A DNA stretch of 5,008 nucleotides from Candidatus Fermentibacterales bacterium (GTDB lineage Bacteria > Fermentibacterota > Fermentibacteria > Fermentibacterales > JAFGKQ01), in NCBI GenBank assembly GCA_016928495.1, contig JAFGKQ010000300.1:1-5008 (forward strand), given 5' to 3'. The position numbers and the translations under genes were made by a program. A model generated the notes under the pieces. The model searched no databases and had not been told where the DNA came from. It saw nothing but the letters and a program-made list of their open reading frames with translations. The stretch's first letter is position 1. The number at the start of each line of letters is the position of its first letter. Shown in pieces: positions 1 through 5,008 of this stretch.

Positions 1-633
1 AGCGCCCAGCAGGACCATCCCCCAAAGCCCCAGACGGGCGAGGATCCATCCGGCCAGGACCGCACCGAGAACGGAGCCCACAACCTGGCCGCCCAGCCCC
101 TCCCAGGACTTGGACGGGCTCACGGCCGGAACCAGCTTGTGACGGCCGATCGCGGAGCCGGTCAGATAGGCGGCAGTGTCTCCTATCCAGCAGATCGCGA
201 GAGGTATCAGGATGAGCCCGAAGTCGGGCCACGCAAGGCGGTGCCGTGCGAGCATCCCGAAGCCGACGGAGTAGACCACGATCATCCCCCCGGTGCCGTA
301 GACATCTCCGGGCCCCTGCCCCATCGGACGCCGGAGGAGCCTGCCGACCGCAACCAGGGCCATCGCGGCGGGAACGCAGGCCAGGGCGTGGACCGGCCCG
401 AGAAGGCAGACCGCGAGAGTCAGGCCCCCGCCGGCCACTCCGCAGATCATCCTTGCCGCATGTCCGCTCGAGTCGTGGAGCCCGGCGGCCTCCATCCCCG
501 CGAGCAGCCCGAGAAGAGAGAAGAAACCCGACACCACCACGGGCGGGTGGGACGGGATGATCACCAGGGCGAAGAGGCCCATGCCCAGCGCCGCCGACAG
601 CGTTCTGACGGAGAGGCCGGCGAAGCGGCTCAA
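1..633 (-). CDS. cdsA: Phosphatidate cytidylyltransferase (CDP-diacylglycerol synthase), 3' end cut off
   Basis: Membrane enzyme converting phosphatidic acid and CTP to CDP-diacylglycerol, the precursor of the major phospholipids. The frame runs open off the left edge, giving 211 residues of a family usually about 260-285. Hydrophobic segments lie near residues 12-27, 32-48, 61-97, 115-129, 138-151 and 182-211, fitting a polytopic protein. Family landmarks are GDTAAYLTGSAIGRHKL (151-167, D152 conserved) and SPSKSWEG (172-179). The C-terminal CdsA signature with Lys-Asp and the GHGG-type motif would lie beyond the window. The start is taken as TTG 633-631, which overlaps the uppS TGA as TTGA; a stop at 654-652 limits the frame upstream. 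The first ATG (582-580) would remove a family-like N-terminus and half of the first membrane segment. The Shine-Dalgarno is weak (GGGCGGCGGG), suggesting coupling to uppS. Confidence 0.93.
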   Translation of the reverse strand, partial: MSRFAGLSVRTLSAALGMGLFALVIIPSHPPVVVSGFFSLLGLLAGMEAAGLHDSSGHAARMICGVAGGGLTLAVCLLGPVHALACVPAAMALVAVGRLLRRPMGQGPGDVYGTGGMIVVYSVGFGMLARHRLAWPDFGLILIPLAICWIGDTAAYLTGSAIGRHKLVPAVSPSKSWEGLGGQVVGSVLGAVLAGWILARLGLWGMVLLGA

Positions 634-1358
634 GCCGGCCCGCCGCCCGTGTCAACGCCGCCGAACCGCCTTTCGCGCCCCATGTAGCCCGAAATGGCCT
701 TCTCGAGATCCTCGCGTGTGTAGTCGGGCCAGAGCACGCTCGAGAAGCACAGCTCCGAATAGGCTGACTGCCAGAGCAGGAAGTTCGACAGCCTCTCCTC
801 TCCGCTGGTCCTGATGATGAGGTCGGGATCAGGAACATCGGGCAGGTAGAGCGCTCCGGAGATCACGGCCTCGTCCACGGCTCCCGGTTCCAGGCGACCG
901 GCGGCCACTGCCTGCGCTATGGTCCTCACAGCATCCGCGATCTCGGCCCGCCCGCCGTAGTTCAGCGCCAGGATGAGCTGCAGCCCGCTGTTGGCGCGCG
1001 TCCGCTCGATGGCATCGAGCAAGGCCTTCCTGCCTCTGGAGGGAAGCCCGGTCGTCCTGCCGATGGTCCTGATGCGGACACCCCTGGCGTCCAGCTCGTC
1101 TATGTTGCGCTTGATGAAGCCGGCCAGCAGGTGGCTCAGAATGAAGTCCACCTCGGCCCGTGGGCGGTTCCAGTTCTCGGTGGAGAAGGCGTAGAGGGTG
1201 AGGTACCCCACGCCGATCTCTCCGCAGGCCTCGACCACGTCATGGATGGCGCGCTCGGCGGCCTTGTGGCCCTCGTTCCTGGGAAGCCCGCGCTGACGGG
1301 CCCAGCGGCCGTTGCCGTCCATGATGATGCCGACATGGGCTGGCACGCTTCTACCCAC
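630..1358 (-). CDS. uppS: Undecaprenyl diphosphate synthase (cis-prenyltransferase)
   Basis: Condenses farnesyl diphosphate with isopentenyl diphosphates in Z configuration to make the C55 carrier precursor for peptidoglycan and other surface polymers. The enzyme is cytosolic or peripheral. The 242-residue product shows all signature regions: HVGIIMDGNGRWARQRG (8-24) with catalytic D14, TLYAFSTENWNRP (54-66), LNYGGRAEI (132-140), and DPDLIIRTSGEERLSNFLLW (177-196), followed by AYSEL with E202, the expected Mg-binding Glu. The GTG start is chosen for its GGAGG nine bases upstream inside frr. The spacing to frr is 4 nt, and the stop overlaps the cdsA start as TTGA. Product chain length cannot be read from sequence, but the context with cdsA makes C55 likely. 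Confidence 0.96.
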   Translation of the reverse strand: MGRSVPAHVGIIMDGNGRWARQRGLPRNEGHKAAERAIHDVVEACGEIGVGYLTLYAFSTENWNRPRAEVDFILSHLLAGFIKRNIDELDARGVRIRTIGRTTGLPSRGRKALLDAIERTRANSGLQLILALNYGGRAEIADAVRTIAQAVAAGRLEPGAVDEAVISGALYLPDVPDPDLIIRTSGEERLSNFLLWQSAYSELCFSSVLWPDYTREDLEKAISGYMGRERRFGGVDTGGGPA

Positions 1359-1362
1359 GGCA

Positions 1363-1920
1363 TCAGACCTCCGTTATCTCGGACTCCTTCGATGCGAGTA
1401 TCGCGTCTATCTCCGCAATCGCTGAGTCGTGGAGCTTCTGAACCTCGTCGAGGGCCCGTTTCTCCCTGTCCTCCGAGATGGTGCCCTCCTTGCAGGCCTT
1501 CTTCAGGCTGTCGTTGGCCTCCCTGCGGAGGTTCCTGACGCCCGTCCTGCCCTCCTCGGCGAGCTTCCTGACATGCCTGGTCAGCTCCTTGCGCCGCTCC
1601 TCGGACAGCTTCGGGATGGGGATGCGGATGATGGGCCCGTCCAGGTTCGCCCTCAGGCCGAGGTCGGACTTGTCGATCGACCTGGCGACCGCCTCTGCGG
1701 TGGACTGATCCCAGGGCTGCACCACGAGCAACCTGGGCTCCGGGGCGGATATCCCGGCAACCTGCTTGAGGGGCAGGACCTCCCCCCAGCACTCTACCCT
1801 GATGTTGTCGAGAAGGGCCGGGCTGGCCTTGCCCGTTCTGATCACGGCCAGCTCATGAGATGTGTTCTTCACCGTCTTGCTCATCCGTTCCCCGATGTCG
1901 GCAAGAAGCTCGTCGATCAT
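1363..1920 (-). CDS. frr: Ribosome recycling factor
   Basis: RRF splits post-termination 70S ribosomes together with EF-G, freeing mRNA and tRNA. The product is 185 residues, the same length as E. coli RRF. Domain I helices hold AVIRTGKASPALLDNI (25-40). Domain II follows with the ECWGEVLPLKQVA segment (43-55) and WDQSTAEAVARSI. The region LGLRANLDGPIIRIPIPKLS (87-106) leads into EERRKELTRHVRKLAEEGR and LRREANDSLKK (131-141), whose R132 matches the functionally important Arg of E. coli RRF. The C-terminal helix holds KEGTISEDREKRALDEVQKL. The ATG shares bases with the pyrH stop (ATGA) and has AGGAGG nine bases upstream; a longer in-frame reading upstream is only a shadow of pyrH. The stop is 4 nt before uppS. 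Confidence 0.98.
   Translation of the reverse strand: MIDELLADIGERMSKTVKNTSHELAVIRTGKASPALLDNIRVECWGEVLPLKQVAGISAPEPRLLVVQPWDQSTAEAVARSIDKSDLGLRANLDGPIIRIPIPKLSEERRKELTRHVRKLAEEGRTGVRNLRREANDSLKKACKEGTISEDREKRALDEVQKLHDSAIAEIDAILASKESEITEV
1368..1372 (-). promoter_or_regulatory. Shine-Dalgarno deciding the uppS GTG start
   Basis: GGAGG in the last frr codons lies nine bases before the GTG at 1358. A nearby ATG at 1363-1361 is in another frame, and the next in-frame GTG (1346) would be 21 bases away. The site therefore supports GTG 1358. Confidence 0.75.
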
Positions 1921-2654
1921 GTCTGCTCCCCTCCTATGATCGTGCCGACCTCCTCCGGACGCGCGAGTGCCGAGGCTATGTTCCGGGGGTCGGAGACAAC
2001 GTCGAAGACAACGACTGGCAGGGAGCCTTCGCGGCAGACGGCTATGGCTGCGCCGTCCATGACGCCAAGGTCTCTCTCGAGATACTCGTCGAACGTCAGG
2101 CTGGAGTAGCGTCGCGAGGCAGGGTCTTTCGCGGGATCGCCCGTATAGACCCCGTCCACCTTCGTCCCCTTGAGCAGCACGCTGCACTCGAGCTGAACTG
2201 CCCGAAGCGCGGCCGCAGTATCGGTGGACAGGTAGGGATTGCCCGTTCCTCCGGCGCATAGCACGATGGAGCCGGCATCCAGGGCCCTTCTTGCCTGGGA
2301 GATGTCCCACTGGCCGGCAACGCCTGAGACGGGGATCGCCGAGGTGAGAAGGCACCTGGCGCCCGCTTGCAGCAGCGCGCCTTCGAGAGCAAGACCATTG
2401 ATCAGCGTGCCGAGCATGCCCATGTAGTCAGCACGGACCCTGTCGAACCGGAGAGCGCTCCTGCCCCTGACGAAGTTGCCGCCCCCCATGACCACGGCCA
2501 TGCGTGCCCCCGAGCGGACCACTCCGGCGAGGATTCCGGCGATGGCTTCGAGAACGTCGGGGTCGATGCCGGTGGAGGAGGACGGCCCTGCGAGCACCTC
2601 TCCGCTCAGCTTGAGCAGAGCGCGTGAGGGAGCGGTCTCCTCTTCCCGGGACAT
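1917..2654 (-). CDS. pyrH: UMP kinase
   Basis: Cytosolic bacterial UMP kinase of the amino acid kinase fold: UMP + ATP gives UDP + ADP, supplying UTP and CTP for RNA, DNA and sugar nucleotides. The 245-residue length is close to the family norm. Visible motifs are LLKLSGEVL (13-21), the glycine-rich MGGGNFVRG (56-64), RADYMGMLGTLINGLAL (74-90, D77 a UMP-site Asp), GGTGNPYLSTDTAAALRA (135-152), and LKGTKVDGVYTGDPAKDP (161-178), followed by VMDGAAIAVCREGSLPVVVF. The family is usually hexameric and controlled by GTP and UTP; that is knowledge of the family, not seen here. It starts 7 nt after tsf. The only GAGGAG overlaps the tsf stop and lies just three bases from the ATG, an unusually short spacing, but the frame offers no better start. 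It overlaps frr by ATGA. Confidence 0.97.
   Translation of the reverse strand: MSREEETAPSRALLKLSGEVLAGPSSSTGIDPDVLEAIAGILAGVVRSGARMAVVMGGGNFVRGRSALRFDRVRADYMGMLGTLINGLALEGALLQAGARCLLTSAIPVSGVAGQWDISQARRALDAGSIVLCAGGTGNPYLSTDTAAALRAVQLECSVLLKGTKVDGVYTGDPAKDPASRRYSSLTFDEYLERDLGVMDGAAIAVCREGSLPVVVFDVVSDPRNIASALARPEEVGTIIGGEQT
1930..1935 (-). promoter_or_regulatory. Shine-Dalgarno of frr inside pyrH
   Basis: The transcript reads AGGAGG nine bases before the frr ATG. It lies in the last pyrH codons, those for the Ile-Ile-Gly-Gly-Glu stretch. It settles the frr start and supports independent initiation as well as coupling across the ATGA overlap. Confidence 0.8.
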
Positions 2655-2661
2655 GGGCTCC

Positions 2662-3264
2662 TCAGCGACCGAGCTCGAACCTCGAGAAGCGCCTTATCAC
2701 GACGTTCTCGCCAAGCCTGGCGATGACGCCGGTCTGAACGTCCTTGACGCTTCCCGAAGACTCGTCGTGAATCCAGGCCTGATCGAGAAGGCAGGACTCC
2801 TCGTAGAACTTCTCGAGCTTCCCGTCCACGATGCGGTCAACGATGTTCGCAGGCTTCCCGGAGTCCCTGAGCTGAGCCCTGTAGATGTTCTTCTCTTCCT
2901 CCACGACCTCCACCGGGATGTCCTCCCTGCGGACGGCCAGAGGCTCCTTCGCGGCGATCTGCATGGCCACCTTCTTGCAGAAATCCCGGAAGTCATCGGT
3001 CCTGGCGACGAAGTCGGTCTCGCAGTTGACCTCCACCAGCACTCCGAGGCGACCCTCGCCGTGGATGTAGGACAGGACGAGGCCCTCCGAGGCCTCCCGG
3101 ACCGCCTTCTTCCCGGCGACCTTAATGCCCTGCTCCCTCAGCAGCCTCAGTGCGGCGTCCATGTCTCCGCCGGCCTCTGCCAGAGCCTTCTTGCAGTCCA
3201 TGACCCCGGCGCCGGACAACTCCCTCAGCTCCATGACGGCCTTAGCGCTTACTTCCGTGCCCAT
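2662..3264 (-). CDS. tsf: Elongation factor Ts, short form
   Basis: Guanine nucleotide exchange factor that releases GDP from EF-Tu. The 200-residue product has the N-terminal UBA-like EF-Tu-binding domain (LRELSGAGVMDCKKALAEAG, 13-32) and the core signature EVNCETDFVAR (78-88). D84 and F85 correspond to the Asp-Phe pair that E. coli EF-Ts inserts into EF-Tu. The C-terminal signature LGENVVIRRFSRFELG (184-199) is intact. At 200 residues it is much shorter than E. coli EF-Ts (283) and close to the Thermus type (about 196), which lacks the second core subdomain and coiled coil; it is complete, not truncated. A GAGGAG Shine-Dalgarno (3278-3273) lies eight bases before the ATG, inside the end of rpsB, and the gap is only 2 nt. 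Confidence 0.97.
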   Translation of the reverse strand: MGTEVSAKAVMELRELSGAGVMDCKKALAEAGGDMDAALRLLREQGIKVAGKKAVREASEGLVLSYIHGEGRLGVLVEVNCETDFVARTDDFRDFCKKVAMQIAAKEPLAVRREDIPVEVVEEEKNIYRAQLRDSGKPANIVDRIVDGKLEKFYEESCLLDQAWIHDESSGSVKDVQTGVIARLGENVVIRRFSRFELGR

Positions 3265-3266
3265 CG

Positions 3267-4154
3267 TCAGGACTCCTCTTTCTCTTCCGGCTTCCTGGTC
3301 TTCCTTGCCGTGCTCGCCTTCGGCCTGGCCTTCTTCTCCGGCTTGGGGGCGGGCTCTTTGCCCTTCGTTTCCCCTGCTCGAGGGGAAGCCGTCTCGCCGG
3401 CCTCTTCCTTCCGGGCCGGCTCCTGCTCCTGCTCCGGAGCCTCCTGATCCTCCGGGCCGGGACCGGAGTCCACACCCTCCCTGCCCAGCAGGACCGCTTC
3501 GGCCAGCGTGCTCACGATGAGAGATATGGACTTGATCGCGTCATCGTTGCCTGGAACGGGATAGTCCACGCTGGTCGGGTCGCAGTTGGTGTCGACGATT
3601 GCGATACAGGGGATGCCGAGCTTCCTGGCCTCGAGGACGGCGATGTTCTCCTTCTTGATGTCCACCACTACCACGGCGCCGGGGATCTCCTTCATGCCGC
3701 GGATGCCGCCCATGTACTTCTCGAGGCGCTCCCGCTCCCGGACCTTGCTCAAACGCTCCTTCTTCGTCAGGCCGGCAGCGAAGCCCTCCTCTTCCATCTT
3801 CTGGAGCTCCTCCAGGCGGTGAACGCTCATGTAGACCGTCTTGTGGTTGGTCAGGGTGCCGCCGAGCCATCTCTCGGTCACGAAGAACTGGCCGCACTTC
3901 TGTGCCTGCTCCCGCACGCACTCACGGCCCTGCTTCTTCGTGGAGACGAAGAGCACGCCCTTGCCGTCCGCCGCCACCCGTGCGACGAGGTTGGCCGCAT
4001 CCTCCAGGCAGGCTCTGGTCTTCTTGAGGTCGATGATGTGGATTCCGTTCCGGGCCATGAATATGAACGGCTTCATCCTGGGGTTCCAGCGCCTCACCTG
4101 GTGCCCGAAGTGGACGCCAGCCTCGAGGAGCTGCTCGTGCGATGGGATCTGCAT
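3267..4154 (-). CDS. rpsB: 30S ribosomal protein S2 with charged C-terminal extension
   Basis: Late-assembling 30S protein S2, which binds near S1 and the 16S rRNA 3' region. The 295-residue product carries the family landmarks: LLEAGVHFGHQVRRWNP (9-25), ARNGIHIIDLKKT (34-46), RWLGGTLTNHKT (95-106), the coiled-coil-like KKERLSKVRERERLEKYMGG (131-150), and DTNCDPTSVDYPVPGNDDA (188-206). The canonical fold ends near residue 227. After it comes a roughly 68-residue low-complexity tail absent from E. coli S2 (241 residues): Glu/Gln/Pro-rich first, then Lys/Pro/Ala-rich (about 264-288), with an acidic end. I chose the ATG giving MQIPSHEQ, preceded by AAAGG nine bases upstream. An in-frame TTG at 4199 would add 15 residues not typical of S2. 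The stop is 2 nt before tsf, so the pair is probably translationally coupled. Confidence 0.97.
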   Translation of the reverse strand: MQIPSHEQLLEAGVHFGHQVRRWNPRMKPFIFMARNGIHIIDLKKTRACLEDAANLVARVAADGKGVLFVSTKKQGRECVREQAQKCGQFFVTERWLGGTLTNHKTVYMSVHRLEELQKMEEEGFAAGLTKKERLSKVRERERLEKYMGGIRGMKEIPGAVVVVDIKKENIAVLEARKLGIPCIAIVDTNCDPTSVDYPVPGNDDAIKSISLIVSTLAEAVLLGREGVDSGPGPEDQEAPEQEQEPARKEEAGETASPRAGETKGKEPAPKPEKKARPKASTARKTRKPEEKEES

Positions 4155-4205
4155 TCTCGAGAACCTTTCCGGTTGTTCCTCCGACCAGCCGCCGGTCAAG
4201 CCAAC

Positions 4206-4226
4206 CGGGCCGTCCGCGACGGCCCG
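4206..4226 (-). other. Perfect 9-bp hairpin upstream of rpsB
   Basis: Transcript CGGGCCGTC, loop GCG, then GACGGCCCG: nine uninterrupted pairs, the most stable-looking stem in the spacer, ending about 50 nt before the rpsB ATG. The downstream bases GTTGGCTTG lack a U-run, so this is not a convincing intrinsic terminator. An attenuator-like or ribosomal-protein-binding role is possible but unproven. Confidence 0.5.
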
Positions 4227-4281
4227 TCACCGGGGCATGACCCTGGCCCGGTCGTGCGTCGTCTGTCCACCACGCACAGCG

Positions 4282-4307
4282 GGAGGGCCGGACAGCGCCG
4301 GCCCGCC
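4282..4307 (-). other. G+C-rich hairpin just downstream of rpsI
   Basis: Transcript GGGCCGG (4304-4298) pairs perfectly with CCGGCCC (4291-4285) around the loop CGCTGT. A C/T mismatch is followed by two more G-C pairs. It begins three bases after the rpsI TAG. With no following U-tract, it could be a 3'-end stabiliser or pause site, or part of the rpsB leader. The pairing is directly visible; its function is unknown. Confidence 0.5.
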
Positions 4308-4310
4308 GTG

Positions 4311-4700
4311 CTAGCGCTTGGAGAACTGGAAGCGCTTCCTCGCTCCGGGCTGACCGTACTTCTTGCGCTCGACCTTTCTCGGGTCGCGCCTGAGCATGCC
4401 CTGCGACTTGAGCGCATGCCTGAAGTCCGGATTAGCCTTGACGAGGGCGCGGGCTAGTCCGAGCCGTATCGCTCCGGCCTGCCCCGTAACGCCTCCCCCT
4501 CTGACAGTGATGACCGCGTCGTACTGGGATCTCACACCCACGGCGTCCAGAGGGGCCACGGCGTGCTCGGACTGCATCTGTTCGCAGAAGTAGACCTCCG
4601 GCGTCTTGCCGTCGTTTATCGAGATCCTGCCCGATCCGGGCCGGAGATAGCATCTTGCAGTCGAGGTCTTCCGACGACCTACTCCGATGTACTGCTCCAT
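4311..4700 (-). CDS. rpsI: 30S ribosomal protein S9
   Basis: Small-subunit head protein S9, whose C-terminal tail reaches the P-site tRNA anticodon region. The 129-residue length matches the family (130 in E. coli). The N-terminus reads YIGVGRRKTSTARCYLRPG. The S9 signature GGGVTGQAGAIRLGLARAL spans about residues 68-86. The C-terminal block is DPRKVERKKYGQPGARKRFQ, ending in FSKR with the terminal Arg expected to contact tRNA. The ATG is fixed by a near-perfect Shine-Dalgarno abutting it. It sits 17 nt after rplM and 156 nt before rpsB, the longest gap in the window. Nothing in the protein is unusual. Confidence 0.98.
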   Translation of the reverse strand: MEQYIGVGRRKTSTARCYLRPGSGRISINDGKTPEVYFCEQMQSEHAVAPLDAVGVRSQYDAVITVRGGGVTGQAGAIRLGLARALVKANPDFRHALKSQGMLRRDPRKVERKKYGQPGARKRFQFSKR

Positions 4701-4709
4701 ATCACCTCC
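4701..4709 (-). promoter_or_regulatory. Extended Shine-Dalgarno of rpsI
   Basis: The transcript reads GGAGGTGAT directly abutting the ATG of rpsI. This is a nine-base match to the complement of the 16S rRNA 3' tail, the longest ribosome binding site in the window. It lies in the 17-nt gap after the rplM stop and fixes the rpsI start. The four bases between GGAGG and ATG are fewer than the common 5-9. Confidence 0.85.
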
Positions 4710-4717
4710 CTCCGCTC

Positions 4718-5008
4718 TCAGATGGCCAGCACGCTGGGCTGCTGGGCCTCATGGGGATGATCCGGCCCGCTGTAGATCTTGAGCTTCCTCATCTGCGCCC
4801 GGGCCAAGCGGTTCTTGGGCATCATGCCCCTGACCGCGTGCCTTATGATCCGGTCGGGATGGCGGCGCCTGAGCACCTCGAACGGCGTTATCCTCATGCC
4901 GCCGGGATACCCGGAGTGCCTGAAGTAGGTCTTCTGCCCGGCCTTCCTGCCGGAGATGCCGACTTTCTCCGCGTTCACAACGATCACGAAGTCGCCGGTG
5001 TCCACGTG
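4718..5008 (-). CDS. rplM: 50S ribosomal protein L13, 5' end cut off by the window
   Basis: Large-subunit protein L13, an early-assembling 23S rRNA-binding protein. The reading frame is open to the right edge and gives 96 residues before a TGA stop. The visible part begins [16 protein letters not shown], the conserved L13 core segment, which in E. coli L13 (142 residues) starts near residue 47, so about 45 N-terminal residues lie outside. Further family landmarks are [30 protein letters not shown], and the C-terminal [15 protein letters not shown] codon at 5005-5003 is the second codon of the visible frame and encodes the Val of HVDTGD; it is internal, not the start. The stop is 17 nt before rpsI, the usual L13-S9 pair, so the two are almost certainly cotranscribed. 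Confidence 0.97.
   Translation of the reverse strand, partial: HVDTGDFVIVVNAEKVGISGRKAGQKTYFRHSGYPGGMRITPFEVLRRRHPDRIIRHAVRGMMPKNRLARAQMRKLKIYSGPDHPHEAQQPSVLAI

Larger units (their letters stand above)
4155..4310 (-). promoter_or_regulatory. rpsI-rpsB spacer, probable structured leader of rpsB
   Basis: This is the only sizeable noncoding gap. In the transcript it contains four potential hairpins in series: a strong one just after the rpsI stop (4282-4307), GTGCGT/ACGCAC (4254-4277), a bulged ACCGGGC/GCCCCGGT stem (4229-4252), and a 9-bp G+C stem with a 3-nt loop (4206-4226). None is followed by a U-run, so a classical intrinsic terminator is not supported. No convincing -10 box is seen; TTGACC at 4194-4199 has no partner at the right distance. 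In E. coli the rpsB-tsf leader is the target of S2 autorepression. A similar role here is inference, and this leader is not recognised as any named RNA family. High G+C content makes some pairing expected by chance. Confidence 0.5.

Noticed and set aside
139-687. Plus-strand open frame of 182 codons at the left end
   Set aside because: The opposite strand encodes CdsA with clear motifs; this frame is rich in Arg, Pro, Gly, Glu and His, typical of a shadow frame.
1361-1363. ATG as the uppS start
   Set aside because: It is out of frame with the UppS motifs; GTG 1358 is in frame and well spaced from GGAGG.
1429-2109. Plus-strand open frame of 226 codons opposite frr and pyrH
   Set aside because: It is antisense to two clear genes, with no recognisable domain and no separate promoter or convincing start.
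2476-3447. Long plus-strand open frame (323 codons) opposite pyrH, tsf and rpsB
   Set aside because: It runs antisense to three certain genes; G+C-rich codon use leaves few stops in such frames, and its translation shows no family motif.
4155-4199. Extended S2 start at the TTG at 4199
   Set aside because: The added 15 residues are not typical of S2, and the ATG giving MQIPSHEQLLEAGVHFGHQ matches the family N-terminus.
4194-4199. TTGACC as a -35 box for an rpsB promoter
   Set aside because: No -10-like TATAAT match lies 16-19 bases downstream; the region there is G+C-rich.
4206-4226. Intrinsic terminator between rpsI and rpsB
   Set aside because: The stem is strong, but the following bases GTTGGCTTG contain no U-run.
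5003-5005. GTG as a start of rplM
   Set aside because: It encodes the Val of the conserved internal HVDTGD motif; the gene simply continues past the window edge.

Overview
This window is a single tightly packed block of minus-strand bacterial housekeeping genes. In transcription order (right to left) it reads rplM (5' part missing), rpsI, rpsB, tsf, pyrH, frr, uppS, cdsA (3' part missing). All eight calls rest on family motifs visible in the translations. No plus-strand gene, RNA gene, mobile element, CRISPR array or origin can be supported.

Layout. Positions 4311-5008 hold the 3' part of the L13 gene and the complete S9 gene, separated by 17 nt. Positions 4155-4310 are the only real intergenic stretch (156 nt) and are full of G+C-rich inverted repeats; this looks like a leader for rpsB. 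Positions 3267-4154 encode S2 with an unusual charged C-terminal tail. Positions 2662-3264 encode a short EF-Ts. Positions 1917-2654 encode UMP kinase and 1363-1920 the ribosome recycling factor, with an ATGA overlap. Positions 630-1358 encode undecaprenyl diphosphate synthase. Positions 1-633 encode the N-terminal part of CDP-diacylglycerol synthase, starting with a TTG inside a TTGA overlap. From rpsB downstream, junctions run from 7-nt gaps to 4-nt overlaps, so these genes are probably cotranscribed and partly translationally coupled. No promoter is evident, so the main one probably lies upstream of rplM, outside the window.

The genes serve growth. L13, S9 and S2 are ribosomal proteins, EF-Ts recycles EF-Tu, and RRF splits post-termination ribosomes. 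PyrH feeds pyrimidine nucleotide synthesis. UppS makes the C55 lipid carrier for cell wall synthesis, and CdsA makes CDP-diacylglycerol for phospholipids.

Organism. The DNA is G+C-rich with G/C-dominated third codon positions. The joining of rplM-rpsI directly to rpsB-tsf, the roughly 200-residue EF-Ts and the tailed S2 argue against a gammaproteobacterium such as E. coli. They fit a G+C-rich bacterium from another lineage, perhaps an FCB-like, acidobacterial or deltaproteobacterial-grade group, but I cannot place the phylum from this window. I see no undescribed system; the points most worth a second look are the structured rpsI-rpsB spacer and the S2 tail.
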